A stretch of 21,121 nt of DNA from an uncultured Bacteroidota bacterium (GTDB lineage: Bacteria > Bacteroidota > Bacteroidia > Bacteroidales > SZUA-534). The number at the start of each line of letters is the position of its first letter. Positions within the stretch are counted from its first letter, which is position 1. The notes below the pieces were generated by a model, which had not been told where the DNA came from, did no database searches, and saw only the letters and a list, made by a program, of their open reading frames with translations. The position numbers and the translations under genes are program-made. Shown here in pieces: positions 1 through 7,902 of the stretch. Location of the stretch: positions 1 through 21,121 of the forward strand of contig CALBPW010000100.1 in NCBI GenBank assembly GCA_937899145.1, given 5' to 3'.

Positions 1-1
1 C

Positions 2-925
2 GAACGAGCCGAATTCACCCAAGAATTTGAGCCTGTGCTGCTTATGGTTAAAGACGACCGACGCCAAGCGCAAGTAACCGATATGCTCCAGCGCGCACAT
101 GCTAACATGCGGCAAATCAGACTTTTCCAATTGGATACAAACCGAAATTGGATGCGCGATTCTGGCCCGATAACCGTTCGCAATAATGGAAACCTCGAAA
201 TGCTCCATTTTGGATTTACCGGCTGGGCTAAATATTCTAATAATCTGAAAGACAGAAAAGTGCCGCAAGTGGTTGCTAATGTGCTTGGCTTGCCTTGCAC
301 CAGTGTCATGTATCGTGGTCGGAGAGTCGTGCTTGAAGGCGGCGCAATCGACCATAATGGCAGCGGTGTGCTTGTAACAACCGAAGAATGTCTTTTGCAT
401 CCAACGCAACAAGTTCGTAATCAAGGTTTTACAAAAGCTGATTATGAACAGGTTTTTGCCGGTTATTTAGGTGTAAAGCAAGTGATTTGGCTTGCCGAAG
501 GCATTGCTGGCGACGACACGCACGGCCATGTTGATGACATTTGTCGTTTTGTTTCGCCTGACACCGTAGTCGCCTGCTGCGAGCCTGACAAAAACGACGA
601 AAATCATTTGAAACTTGAACATAATATTGATATTCTGGAAAATACAACGCTTTTTAATGGTAGAAAACTGCAAGTTGTGAGAATTCCAATGCCATCGCGC
701 ATCGATTTTGAAGATATGCGGTTGCCGGCAAGTTATGTTAACTTTATCTATGTAAATGGAGGCTTGCTTGTGCCAACTTTCAACGATGCCAACGATGCAG
801 TTGCAATCAACACCTATCAGAAAATTTTCCCAAATCGCAAAATCATCGGCATCAATGCCACCGACTTGATTTGGGGACTTGGAACATTGCACTGTTTAAG
901 TCATGAAATACCAAAAAATGTTTAA
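2..925 (+). CDS. aguA: Agmatine deiminase family protein, 5' end missing
   Basis: Partial gene. The frame is open from base 2, so the GTG at 35 is only an internal codon and roughly the first 40-60 residues lie outside the window; 307 residues are visible. The family hydrolyses guanidino groups, classically agmatine to N-carbamoylputrescine plus ammonia in polyamine synthesis. Visible family marks, in order: WMRDSGP near the start, LEGGAID, the GDDTHGHVDD block with the acidic and His catalytic residues, and the C-terminal HC (Cys codon 893-895) that should be the nucleophile, in GTLHCLSHE. This is the PAD_porph fold. The sequence matches the short cytosolic agmatine deiminase type rather than the secreted peptidylarginine deiminase, since no extra C-terminal domains follow. 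It lies upstream of the lipoprotein peptidase gene on the same strand. Substrate assignment is inferred from family resemblance. Confidence 0.88.
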   Translation, partial: ERAEFTQEFEPVLLMVKDDRRQAQVTDMLQRAHANMRQIRLFQLDTNRNWMRDSGPITVRNNGNLEMLHFGFTGWAKYSNNLKDRKVPQVVANVLGLPCTSVMYRGRRVVLEGGAIDHNGSGVLVTTEECLLHPTQQVRNQGFTKADYEQVFAGYLGVKQVIWLAEGIAGDDTHGHVDDICRFVSPDTVVACCEPDKNDENHLKLEHNIDILENTTLFNGRKLQVVRIPMPSRIDFEDMRLPASYVNFIYVNGGLLVPTFNDANDAVAINTYQKIFPNRKIIGINATDLIWGLGTLHCLSHEIPKNV

Positions 926-1020
926 CAGGTTAAAAAATAGTGTTTAAATTACATTTTGCGCATTACACTTATAACTTCATACATTGCTCATTATACATTA
1001 CTCTTCACATACTACACTTT

Positions 1021-3129
1021 ATGTTAAACAAATTTCTTCCAGCACTTGCGATTACTTTCATCGCATCGGGCTGCCAACAAAACAAAATTAATTATCCGAT
1101 GACAAAAAAAGTTGATACGGTTGACGTATATTTTGGTCAGCCAGTAGCCGACCCTTATCGTTGGCTCGAAGATGACAATTCTGACGAAACCGCGCAATGG
1201 GTTAAAGAACAAAACCAACTGACATTCAGTTATTTAGAAAAAATCCCGTTTCGTGGTCAAGTCAAAAAACGATTAGAACAACTTTACAATTATCCGAAAA
1301 TGTCGGAGCCGGTTAGGTATGCGGGGCGATATTTCTGGTTTAAAAAGGACGGAATGCAAAACCAAAGTGTCATGTATTATAGCGATACACTTGGCGGCGA
1401 GACTGTTGAATTGTTGAATCCAAACGCATTGTCTGACGATGGCACTGCGGCACTTTCAACTGAAGCTGTATCGCACGATGGTAAGTATTTAGGCTATGCC
1501 ATAGCTCGCGCCGGTTCTGATTGGACTGAAATCTATGTTAAAGAAATTGCGACAGGCAAAACTCTTGACGACCATATCAGATGGGTGAAATTTTCGGGAA
1601 TATCGTGGTACGGCGATGGTTTTTTCTATTCGCGTTATCCCGAACCTTCTGATAATGATGCGCTTACGGCGGCAAATATCTATAACAAAGTTTATTATCA
1701 CAAAATTGGAACCCCGCAATCGGCTGATAAACTGATATTTGAAGACCCCAAACACCCCGAACGTAGTTTTTATACGCAAACATTTAAAGGCGTACATATT
1801 CTTGTTATTTATGCTGCTGAATCAACATCGGGTAATATGTTGTATATAAAAGATTTAGAAGAAAATAGCGAAGCGCAATGTATTGTCGGCAATTTTGATT
1901 CTGATTATGCGGTATATGATATTTGCAATGACAAATTGCTGACACTCACTAATTTCGATGCGCCAAAGTATCGTTTTGTGGCCATCGACCCCAAAAAACC
2001 TGAAAGTGCGAATTGGCAAACCATCATTCCAGAAAAAGAAAATGTGCTGTCATCGGTTACGGCTAAAACTGAAAAATTATTTGCCGAGTACACCAAAGAC
2101 GCACAAAGCCATTTCGAAGTTTATTCATTGGCCGGCAACTATTTATACGATGTTGAGTTTCCTGAAATTGGTGCTGTATCAGGTTTTGACGGTGAAAAGG
2201 ATGACAACGAAATATTCTATACCATCACATCTTTCACATCGCCGTCAAATATCTATAAATATGATGTAAAAAGCAATAAATCAGAACTTTATCATCGTTC
2301 TGAAATTAATTTTGATGGTAGCGGCTACGTAACAAAGCAAGTTTTTTATGCAAGCAAAGACGGCTCGCAAATACCGATGTTTATTGTGCACAAAAAGGAC
2401 ATCAGACTTGACGGCTCAAACAAAGTGTGGATGTATGGTTACGGCGGTTTCAATATTTCGCTTTTGCCAATGTTCAGCGTTACACGTTTGGCATGGCTTG
2501 AGCAAGGCGGAATCTATTGCCAGATGAACTTGCGCGGTGGTGGTGAATATGGCGACGCTTGGCACAAGGCCGGCACTCTGATGCAAAAACAAAATGTGTT
2601 TGACGATTGCATTGCCGCTGCCGAGTATATGATTGCCGAAGGTTACACTACGGCTGGCAATATTGTGCTGCAAGGTGGTTCAAATGGCGGATTGCTTGTT
2701 GGTGCAGTTGTAAACCAACGCCCTGATTTATACGGAGTTTCGTTGCCTGCTGTCGGCGTTATGGATATGTTGCGCTATCATAAATTTACCATCGGTAAAC
2801 ATTGGGCAACCGATTACGGCACAAGCGAAGACAGCCCGCAAATGTTCCAATATCTGCTCAGCTACTCGCCACTGCACACCATAAAAGATGCGGCTTATCC
2901 GGCAACCCTTGTAACTACAGGCGACCACGACGACCGCGTTGTGCCTGCTCACTCATTCAAATATGCAGCCACATTGCAAGAGCATCAGCATGGGGCGGCG
3001 CCTGTGCTTATCCGCATCGAGACTAATGCAGGGCATGGAGCCGGCAAACCAACTTCAAAATGGATTGAAGAAAATGCTGATTTGATGGCGTTTGCATTTC
3101 ATAATCTGAAAATATACCCAAAGTATTGA
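1021..3129 (+). CDS. Prolyl oligopeptidase (S9A), predicted lipoprotein
   Basis: Serine peptidase that cleaves after proline in short peptides; probably anchored in the envelope. I chose ATG 1021 over the in-frame GTG at 940 because it gives a clean lipoprotein signal: MLNKFLPALAITFIASGC with the lipid-attachment Cys at residue 18. The extra 27 residues from 940 have no such sense. From 1021 the protein is 702 residues, normal for the family. The N-terminal part starts with the conserved DPYRWLED block, followed by the beta-propeller. The catalytic alpha/beta-hydrolase domain shows Ser554 in GGSNGG, an Asp in DHDDRVVP (residue 637 or 638) and His672 in AGHGAG. There is no Shine-Dalgarno upstream, as usual in Bacteroidota. 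A terminator follows 25 bp after the stop codon. Confidence 0.95.
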   Translation: MLNKFLPALAITFIASGCQQNKINYPMTKKVDTVDVYFGQPVADPYRWLEDDNSDETAQWVKEQNQLTFSYLEKIPFRGQVKKRLEQLYNYPKMSEPVRYAGRYFWFKKDGMQNQSVMYYSDTLGGETVELLNPNALSDDGTAALSTEAVSHDGKYLGYAIARAGSDWTEIYVKEIATGKTLDDHIRWVKFSGISWYGDGFFYSRYPEPSDNDALTAANIYNKVYYHKIGTPQSADKLIFEDPKHPERSFYTQTFKGVHILVIYAAESTSGNMLYIKDLEENSEAQCIVGNFDSDYAVYDICNDKLLTLTNFDAPKYRFVAIDPKKPESANWQTIIPEKENVLSSVTAKTEKLFAEYTKDAQSHFEVYSLAGNYLYDVEFPEIGAVSGFDGEKDDNEIFYTITSFTSPSNIYKYDVKSNKSELYHRSEINFDGSGYVTKQVFYASKDGSQIPMFIVHKKDIRLDGSNKVWMYGYGGFNISLLPMFSVTRLAWLEQGGIYCQMNLRGGGEYGDAWHKAGTLMQKQNVFDDCIAAAEYMIAEGYTTAGNIVLQGGSNGGLLVGAVVNQRPDLYGVSLPAVGVMDMLRYHKFTIGKHWATDYGTSEDSPQMFQYLLSYSPLHTIKDAAYPATLVTTGDHDDRVVPAHSFKYAATLQEHQHGAAPVLIRIETNAGHGAGKPTSKWIEENADLMAFAFHNLKIYPKY

Positions 3130-3153
3130 TAATGAATTTATATCGATAATGAG

Positions 3154-3191
3154 AATCCGACTTGCGAAGGTTTGTGAGTCGGATTTTTTTT
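3154..3191 (+). terminator. Rho-independent terminator of the S9A peptidase gene
   Basis: Perfect 9-bp inverted repeat AATCCGACT (3154-3162) and AGTCGGATT (3177-3185), with a T-run at 3184-3191. It lies 25 bp after the stop codon at 3129. Confidence 0.9.
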
Positions 3192-3209
3192 GCCTACAAA
3201 TAATTCAGT

Positions 3210-3239
3210 TTTGCGAGAACTGATTTTTTTCTATATTTT
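3210..3239 (+). promoter_or_regulatory. Candidate Bacteroidota-type promoter for the mltF-like gene
   Basis: TTTG at 3210-3213 followed after 18 bp by TATATTTT at 3232-3239, close to the Bacteroidota -33 TTTG / -7 TAnnTTTG pattern. The last base deviates from consensus. It lies 20 bp before the ATG. Confidence 0.35.
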
Positions 3240-3259
3240 TAAAAGTTTATTGCGGGCTT

Positions 3260-4678
3260 ATGAATGTGTTTAAAAAAATATCAATTCTTTTATGCGCAAC
3301 CTTGCTACTTATGGCGTGTCATAGCAAAAAAGCCGAACAAGAGCCCGAAAGTTACGACTTGCCCGAAATTGAAAAACGGGGTAAACTTATCGCTACAACC
3401 GATTATAATTCAATAAGTTACTTTGTTTATCGCGGAACGCTGATGGGGTATCAGTATGAATTGTTACGCGATTTGGCAAAATCGCTCAATCTCGATTTGG
3501 AAGTAAACGTATCTAACAACCTCGACAACGATTTCGAAAATCTGATAAACCACAAAACCGATATTCTCGCTATTAATCTGGCAGTTACGGCCGAACGTCA
3601 ACAAAAAGTCGCCTTTACAACACCAATAACTCAGACGCGACAAGTGCTTGTGCAACTATCCGAACGCCAACGCATACGCAACAATCGCAATTACAAAGGC
3701 GAAAAACAGATAAAATCGATACTTGATATGGCAGGCAAAACCATCTATGTGGTTAAAAATTCGGCTTACGCAGCGCGCTTGCGTAATATCGAATCGGAAA
3801 TAGGCGACACAATAGATATTATCGAGGTTGAAAATATTGATTCAGAGCAACTTATCGAACAAGTCGCAAAGGGCGAAATCGACTATTGCGTTACCGACGA
3901 AGATGTGGCTATGATTAATCAAACGTACTATCCAATGCTTGATATAAGTACGGCGGTGTCGTTCCCGCAAAATATGGCTTGGGCAGTCAGCAAAGACAAC
4001 CCGACGCTGCTTGACACAGTGAACAATTGGATTGCCGGAATGAAAAATTCGGCTTTTCATATTGTGCTTTACAAAAAGTATTTCAAAGACCCAAAGACAC
4101 TTACTCGCGCACAAAGTCCGTACCAGTCGTTCCGCGGAGGCTCAATATCAAAGTACGACGATGCCATAAAAAAGTATAGCAAACAAATTGATTGGGATTG
4201 GCGATTGTTGGCATCGCTCATTTATCAAGAATCGCGGTTTAATGCCGATGCCCGCTCGTGGTGCGGCGCCTTTGGACTGATGCAGCTAATGCCCGAAACA
4301 GCCGCACGCTTTGGCATTGACTCTACAGCAACGCCAGAAGCCAACATCAAAACGGGCGTTAAGTTCATCAAGTGGCTCAACAGGCAACTTAAAGACTCCG
4401 TTGCCGATGATGAAGAACGCATAAAATTCATCTTGGCATCGTACAATATCGGTTTAGGGCATATTTTAGACGCGCGCCGTGTAGCCCGCGTCAATGGCGG
4501 CAATCCTGACATTTGGGACGGAGCCTCCAATGTCGATTTCTTCCTTCGTCATAAATCTGACAAACTCTACTACAACCCTGAAATTGTCCGCTCAGGCTAT
4601 TGTCGAGGCGAAGAAACCCACAATTTTGTTCGCGATATTATTGAAAGGTACAATATCTATAAGACGTTGATTAAGTGA
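3260..4678 (+). CDS. mltF: MltF-like lytic murein transglycosylase, lipoprotein
   Basis: 472-residue envelope enzyme that would cleave peptidoglycan glycan strands to 1,6-anhydro-muropeptides. The N-terminus is a lipoprotein signal (LLLMAC, lipid Cys at residue 20). Residues of about 35-275 resemble a periplasmic amino-acid-binding (SBP_bac_3) domain, with the family start RGKLIATTDYNS and YQYELLRDLAK. Residues of about 305-430 form an SLT lysozyme-like domain with catalytic Glu324 in YQESRF, then GAFGLMQLMPETA and the ASYNIGLGH block. SBP plus SLT in this order is the MltF architecture. No Shine-Dalgarno is visible. A terminator precedes the gene, so it is probably transcribed alone. In Gram-negative bacteria the binding domain regulates the transglycosylase; whether it does so here cannot be read from the sequence. 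Confidence 0.93.
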   Translation: MNVFKKISILLCATLLLMACHSKKAEQEPESYDLPEIEKRGKLIATTDYNSISYFVYRGTLMGYQYELLRDLAKSLNLDLEVNVSNNLDNDFENLINHKTDILAINLAVTAERQQKVAFTTPITQTRQVLVQLSERQRIRNNRNYKGEKQIKSILDMAGKTIYVVKNSAYAARLRNIESEIGDTIDIIEVENIDSEQLIEQVAKGEIDYCVTDEDVAMINQTYYPMLDISTAVSFPQNMAWAVSKDNPTLLDTVNNWIAGMKNSAFHIVLYKKYFKDPKTLTRAQSPYQSFRGGSISKYDDAIKKYSKQIDWDWRLLASLIYQESRFNADARSWCGAFGLMQLMPETAARFGIDSTATPEANIKTGVKFIKWLNRQLKDSVADDEERIKFILASYNIGLGHILDARRVARVNGGNPDIWDGASNVDFFLRHKSDKLYYNPEIVRSGYCRGEETHNFVRDIIERYNIYKTLIK

Positions 4679-4808
4679 AGGCTGGAAGATTGAGACACTA
4701 TGCTGTTTGGAAGGTTTAAAGTTTAAGAATTTAACACCCAATACCTAATACCCCGACCGCCAATATCAAAAAATGGAGCACAACAACATTAACCAAAGGT
4801 GTTTTTTT

Positions 4809-4816
4809 TAAATTTG
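4809..4816 (+). promoter_or_regulatory. Bacteroidota -7 box (TAAATTTG)
   Basis: A perfect TAnnTTTG match, 20 bp upstream of the ATG at 4837, after a run of T. No matching -33 TTTG is visible at the expected distance, so this is a partial promoter call. Confidence 0.45.
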
Positions 4817-4836
4817 CGGTTCAAAAGAAATGTAAA

Positions 4837-5478
4837 ATGTTTATTTTCAGTAAAAAATACGCGCCACGTTGGATTGTCTTAATAATCGACATTTTCATCA
4901 GCACCGCGTCTATCATAATAGCCTATCTGTTGCGTTTCAATTTTGAAATTCCTGAAAACGAAAAAATCGGTGAACTTACACAAATAGTTCAACTTGTTGT
5001 TGGTGTCAGATTTGTCAGCTTCTTGATATTCAAGACATTTGCAGGCATAATTCGCTACACCGGATTGAATGATGCCCGTCGCATTATCATCACCACTGCG
5101 ACGGGCAGCATTGTAATATCGCTCATCAACGTAGTGTGCTACTATGGCGGGCTGACCGAAGCATTTATTGTGCCAATGTCGATTGTCATCATCGAATTTC
5201 TAACCACAATGTTTTTCATGATTTCGCTGCGTTGGTTAGTAAAGTCGATATTTTTTGAGTTCCGTTCAACGCTAAAAACTCGCAATGTCATTGTTTACGG
5301 AACCGACCGCAATGCGCAATCGGCAAAAGTGGCACTTGAGGAGGACAGCGGTTCTAATTACAAAGTGGTAGCCTTTGTCGATGATATTGATAAAAAATTA
5401 TCGGAACTGTCAATCTTAAGGAATAAGAATTATATAGTACAAAGCATCATATTGCTTCTTCCGTTTGAGAACAGTTGA
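4837..5478 (+). pseudogene. Truncated FlaA1/CapD-type nucleotide-sugar dehydratase/epimerase membrane protein
   Basis: N-terminal third of a polysaccharide biosynthesis protein of the FlaA1/WbpM/CapD family, normally about 600-650 residues. Four membrane segments are visible at about residues 13-32, 47-66, 85-103 and 108-130, with LLRFNFEIP between the first two. Then comes the start of the first Rossmann-like domain (RNVIVYGTDRNAQ, VVAFVDD). The resemblance ends at DKKL (residue 188, base 5400). The remaining 25 residues are unrelated and stop at 5478. The whole second, catalytic domain (GxxGxxG and YxxxK motifs) is missing. The loss coincides with the change in base composition and ribosome-binding-site style, so the truncation is more likely the edge of a joined sequence than an in-place mutation. 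An intact homologue would act at the inner membrane in capsule or O-antigen precursor synthesis. Confidence 0.85.
5395..5410. other. Abrupt junction between Bacteroidota-like and Bacillota-like DNA
   Basis: To the left: moderate GC, genes without Shine-Dalgarno, -7 boxes of Bacteroidota type. To the right: eroded, increasingly AT-rich DNA and then genes with strong AGGAGG sites and TTGACA/TATAAT promoters. The break falls inside the coding sequence above, at about base 5400. No direct repeat, insertion-sequence end or attachment core is visible at the joint. Confidence 0.7.
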
Positions 5479-5783
5479 CAGAATACTTAAATACTCTAAA
5501 TAAAGCAAATGAGAATGGGGGAACATAAAAAGTAATCGTTGGCAACAACAATAAATATTCAAGATGAACTAAAGTTCTATCGTAATGCAACATTGCAGGT
5601 CATCGTGGACAGGTAAAAGGGAAGGTGGTTCACGATTCACAATGGTATTTAGATAACCCAATTGGTTTTAGATTTATTTATGATTGCGACAATTTTCAAA
5701 TAGTTGATGGTGTCATTCCAAGAGGAAATAATTTATGCAGAGATTATGAAAAATCTGCTAGTAACGGAAAAAGACAAAGATAA
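5442..5783 (+). pseudogene. Eroded coding remnant, unknown function
   Basis: One frame carries protein-like sequence interrupted by four stop codons (5466 TGA, 5526 TAA, 5565 TGA, 5583 TAA). The pieces include EQLTEYLNTLNKANENGG and KVIVGNNNKYS, then an open stretch of 65 codons from 5586 to the stop at 5781 containing AGHRGQVKGKVVHDSQWYLD and GVIPRGNNLC. A second frame reads NIQDELKFYRNATLQ just before 5610, suggesting small indels as well. I do not recognise the family. It is followed at once by a strong hairpin terminator, which fits the 3' end of a former gene. Confidence 0.4.
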
Positions 5784-5790
5784 TAATACC

Positions 5791-5834
5791 AAAAAAGACA
5801 ATTTTAGTCACATAGTCTTAAAATTGTTTTTTTT
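5791..5834. terminator. Hairpin terminator, probably bidirectional
   Basis: ACAATTTTA (5798-5806) pairs with TAAAATTGT (5819-5827). An A-run precedes it (5791-5796) and eight T follow (5827-5834), so it can stop transcripts from either side. It closes the + strand remnant and overlaps the stop of the minus-strand remnant at 5818-5820. Confidence 0.75.
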
Positions 5835-6019
5835 GAATATCTTTATCAAAAATATTGAGATTTTTTTGTTTGCCTTTTAACTCACTTAATTCATCATAAT
5901 AGATAACAATTAACTCATTAAATTTACATAACTAAAGTAATTTTTCTTCTTGTTCTCCAAGTAAAATCCTTATTAATCGTACCCCATTACACCATTTCTT
6001 TACAATAACAACAAAAAAA
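5818..6019 (-). pseudogene. Degenerate minus-strand coding remnant, unknown
   Basis: Read from right to left, one frame gives VKKWCNGVRLIRILLGEQEE, then an in-frame TAG at 5934-5932, then FNELIVIYYDELSELKGKQK and a TAA at 5820-5818 inside the terminator. The amino-acid make-up (amphipathic, Leu/Glu/Lys rich) looks coding on both sides of the TAG. There is no start codon with a ribosome binding site. No family recognised. Confidence 0.3.
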
Positions 6020-6040
6020 TCAATCCTTTTGGGATTGATT
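6011..6040 (-). terminator. Minus-strand terminator
   Basis: AATCAATCC (6018-6026) pairs with GGATTGATT (6032-6040) across a 5-base loop. The A-run at 6013-6019 gives a T-run for leftward transcripts. It overlaps the stop codon of the remnant ending at 6020. Confidence 0.7.
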
Positions 6041-6189
6041 TCTATTTAATGTCCGAATAATTCGAACAGAATTATCTAATGGAGCGCTATACGTTCAAAG
6101 TAAGCCAAAATATTTTCTTTTGATAAATATATTATACTACATTTTTTAATAGTTTGACTAATAATATATAATTTTTTTAAAGGCCATGG
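6020..6189 (-). pseudogene. Degenerate 3' end of a minus-strand gene
   Basis: The frame starting after 6189 reads KKLYIISQTIKKCSIIYL and KENILAYFER down to about 6092. A frame change near 6095 then continues as YSAPLDNSVRIIRTLNRNQ and SQKD, ending in TGA at 6022-6020. The last codons form a hairpin with a minus-strand T-run, the compact stop/terminator arrangement also seen in the intact genes of this half. Just upstream another frame gives ENCGYNHGL. I read this as the tail of a frameshifted gene; the family is unknown. Confidence 0.33.
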
Positions 6190-6201
6190 TTATATCCACA
6201 A

Positions 6202-6357
6202 TTTTCCCTATATTAATATTATATAGTTATTGGAATTATAGTAATATATAGGGAACGAAATAATTCAAAACTTTGGATTAATTTTGCATGTGCAAAATAA
6301 GCTTTTCCCTATGAAGATGACTTATGAAATAAGGCTTTTGAATAGTTTAAGGGAAAA
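6202..6357. repeat. Two tandem related hairpins with TTTTCCCTAT arms
   Basis: Hairpin 1 spans 6202-6255 (TTCCCTATAT at 6204-6213 against ATATAGGGAA at 6246-6255). Hairpin 2 spans 6304-6357 (TTTTCCCT against AGGGAAAA). Both span about 54 bp and begin 102 bp apart. The stretch from 6190 to 6616 otherwise holds no supportable gene, only these hairpins, a palindrome at 6282 and the promoter region of the next gene. Confidence 0.5.
6282..6297. repeat. Palindrome TTTTGCA-TG-TGCAAAA
   Basis: A 7-bp inverted repeat around a 2-bp centre. A near-identical site lies at 8038-8053, and the flanks are similar too (TCAAAACTT upstream in both). Palindromes of this size often bind dimeric regulators or recombinases; the function here is unknown. 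Confidence 0.55.
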
Positions 6358-6548
6358 TCTCTTATGCTCTTTGTTTTTTTATCACAAAATAATTGATAAT
6401 TTTGGATTATATTAGGCCATTTTAGGACATAAGTATGGATACAAATTAATGTCAATACCCATTATAGATGTTTTATCATTTTTCGGAATATTAGTAATAT
6501 TGCGTTCATTTACTTTACACTTTTAACAGCATACAAATATAGAAAAAG

Positions 6549-6580
6549 TTGCTTTTCATATATATATATATATATATAAT
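6549..6580 (+). promoter_or_regulatory. Promoter with an (AT)n spacer, candidate phase-variable switch
   Basis: TATAAT at 6575-6580 is the -10 box. The best -35 is TTGCTT at 6549-6554, giving a 20-bp spacer. Most of that spacer is an AT dinucleotide tract at 6558-6578 (about 10.5 units). Loss of one or two units would give 18 or 16 bp, nearer the 17-bp optimum. The ATG of the surface protein gene lies 36 bp after the -10 box. Confidence 0.5.
6558..6578. repeat. AT dinucleotide tract
   Basis: 21 bp of uninterrupted alternating A and T, about 10.5 units, between the -35 and -10 boxes of the surface protein gene. Tracts like this change length by slipped-strand mispairing. Confidence 0.9.
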
Positions 6581-6616
6581 TGAGGTATAAAGGATAAATG
6601 ATTGGATGTGTAAAGT

Positions 6617-7849
6617 ATGAAAAAATTAATATTACCAATTTTATTATTTATGATGTTTATGCCATTTAAAGTTAATGCTTTTACATGCGATATAAAAACA
6701 ATTCCAACATCATCAGGATATGGATTAATATATGAATTTAAAAAAATAGATATTTCTACGAATGAATCATTGAAAAATGCTGAATTTACTTTAAGTTTTC
6801 TTAATAATAATTATATTTTTGAAACTATACAGAATTATGATGATACATCTAGTTATTATGAAATAAAAAGTTTTTCTAATGTAAATACAGTAGAATTATA
6901 TAATTTATTGCCACAAAGTATAAAAGATTTATATGACTATATAAATTCATATAACGATTACACCATAATACGAAGTGATATAAATTATACAAATAATAAT
7001 TCCATCTGCACTCAATGGATTGACGAAAACAATAATACTTATTGGGATAGTTCAATTGTAATTGATTTTTTAATTCCTTTAAAGATAGTAGAAAAAAGAG
7101 CACCAGTCGGATATAAAAGGGATGAAATGATAGTTCTTGCTAATGTTTCCTTGATTTTTAATTATAAAGATCGAGATGAAAATATTGATAATAAACAAAT
7201 TATTATCACATCTACTGGAAACACATTTTATAAATATGATAAATCGATTAATTATGAACAATATATTGTTAATAATAATTTGAGTGAATTAATGCAGAAT
7301 TATCCATCTTATGACAAATTTATTCCAAATGAAAAAGGTAGTATAGAGCTAAAAATTGATAATAAAATAGAAAATACATATAAATATGAAACAAAATCAA
7401 ACAATCGTGTTAATTATAAAATAATATTTAGTAATGATGGAACCGCCTCTTCGGGTAATAATGAAATAAAAATTGTAATACCAGAAGAATTGGAAGTCAT
7501 TGAAGATACAATAAGTGATAATGGAATACTTAATTCTGAAAAAAATGAAATTTATTGGAATATAGATTATATAGATTCTAACTCTAAAAAAGAATTATCG
7601 TTTGATATATTTATTCCTACAAGAGCAAAAGGAGAATACAAACTTTATTCAAGTATTCATAATGGTGAAATAGATGTAAATGCTCGAGAAACCACCCTAA
7701 AAATAAATGAAGAATTATCAGTACCAGACACATTAAAAAATCCGAATACAGGAACAGGCATTTCTTTAATAATTATAACAATTATACTATTTGTAAGTTC
7801 TATTGCCAATATAATGATAAAAAAGAAGAAAAATTATATTTTAAAATAA
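6617..7849 (+). CDS. Cell-wall-anchored surface protein with NPNTG sorting signal
   Basis: 410-residue secreted protein. A signal peptide runs to about residue 22 (KVNA). The C-terminus has a complete sortase signal: NPNTG at residues 375-379, a hydrophobic segment, and the basic tail IKKKKN. Sortase would cleave before the final Gly of the motif and attach the protein to peptidoglycan. Residues of about 250-365 (NRVNYKIIFSNDGTA, IPEELEVIEDT, GEYKLYSSI) resemble a DUF11-type Ig-like surface repeat. The middle carries KRAPVGYKRDEM, similar to pilin-like Cna_B or prealbumin-type edges, but I cannot assign a domain. The gene is more AT-rich than the housekeeping genes to the right. The ribosome binding site is weak; an out-of-frame ATG at 6598 has the better AAAGGA. 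No sortase gene is in the window. Likely an adhesin or minor pilin, by inference. Confidence 0.8.
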   Translation: MKKLILPILLFMMFMPFKVNAFTCDIKTIPTSSGYGLIYEFKKIDISTNESLKNAEFTLSFLNNNYIFETIQNYDDTSSYYEIKSFSNVNTVELYNLLPQSIKDLYDYINSYNDYTIIRSDINYTNNNSICTQWIDENNNTYWDSSIVIDFLIPLKIVEKRAPVGYKRDEMIVLANVSLIFNYKDRDENIDNKQIIITSTGNTFYKYDKSINYEQYIVNNNLSELMQNYPSYDKFIPNEKGSIELKIDNKIENTYKYETKSNNRVNYKIIFSNDGTASSGNNEIKIVIPEELEVIEDTISDNGILNSEKNEIYWNIDYIDSNSKKELSFDIFIPTRAKGEYKLYSSIHNGEIDVNARETTLKINEELSVPDTLKNPNTGTGISLIIITIILFVSSIANIMIKKKKNYILK

Positions 7850-7873
7850 TCGTAAGATTAAGATATTACGTTC

Positions 7874-7901
7874 AAGTAGGATAAAAAATATCCTACTTTT
7901 T
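7874..7901 (+). terminator. Terminator of the surface protein gene
   Basis: Perfect 10-bp stem AAGTAGGATA (7874-7883) and TATCCTACTT (7889-7898) with a 5-A loop and a T-run to 7901, 25 bp after the stop codon. Confidence 0.92.
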
Positions 7902-7902
7902 G

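Noticed and set aside
940..1020. GTG 940 as the start of the prolyl oligopeptidase
   Set aside because: It would bury the lipoprotein signal peptide behind 27 atypical residues; ATG 1021 gives a normal signal and family length.
5474..5501. TTGACA with TAAATA as a promoter
   Set aside because: It falls inside coding-like remnant sequence, has a weak -10, and leads to no gene.
5442..5783. TGA read as Trp (Mycoplasma-type code) to rescue the remnant
   Set aside because: TAA stops also interrupt the frame, and the intact right-hand genes use TGG for Trp throughout the stretches checked.
6449..6526. 25-codon hydrophobic ORF (MSIPIIDVLSFFGILVILRS and on), possible type I toxin-like peptide
   Set aside because: No ribosome binding site or convincing promoter, and no antisense RNA evidence. 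The frame extends upstream without a start, so it may be another gene remnant.
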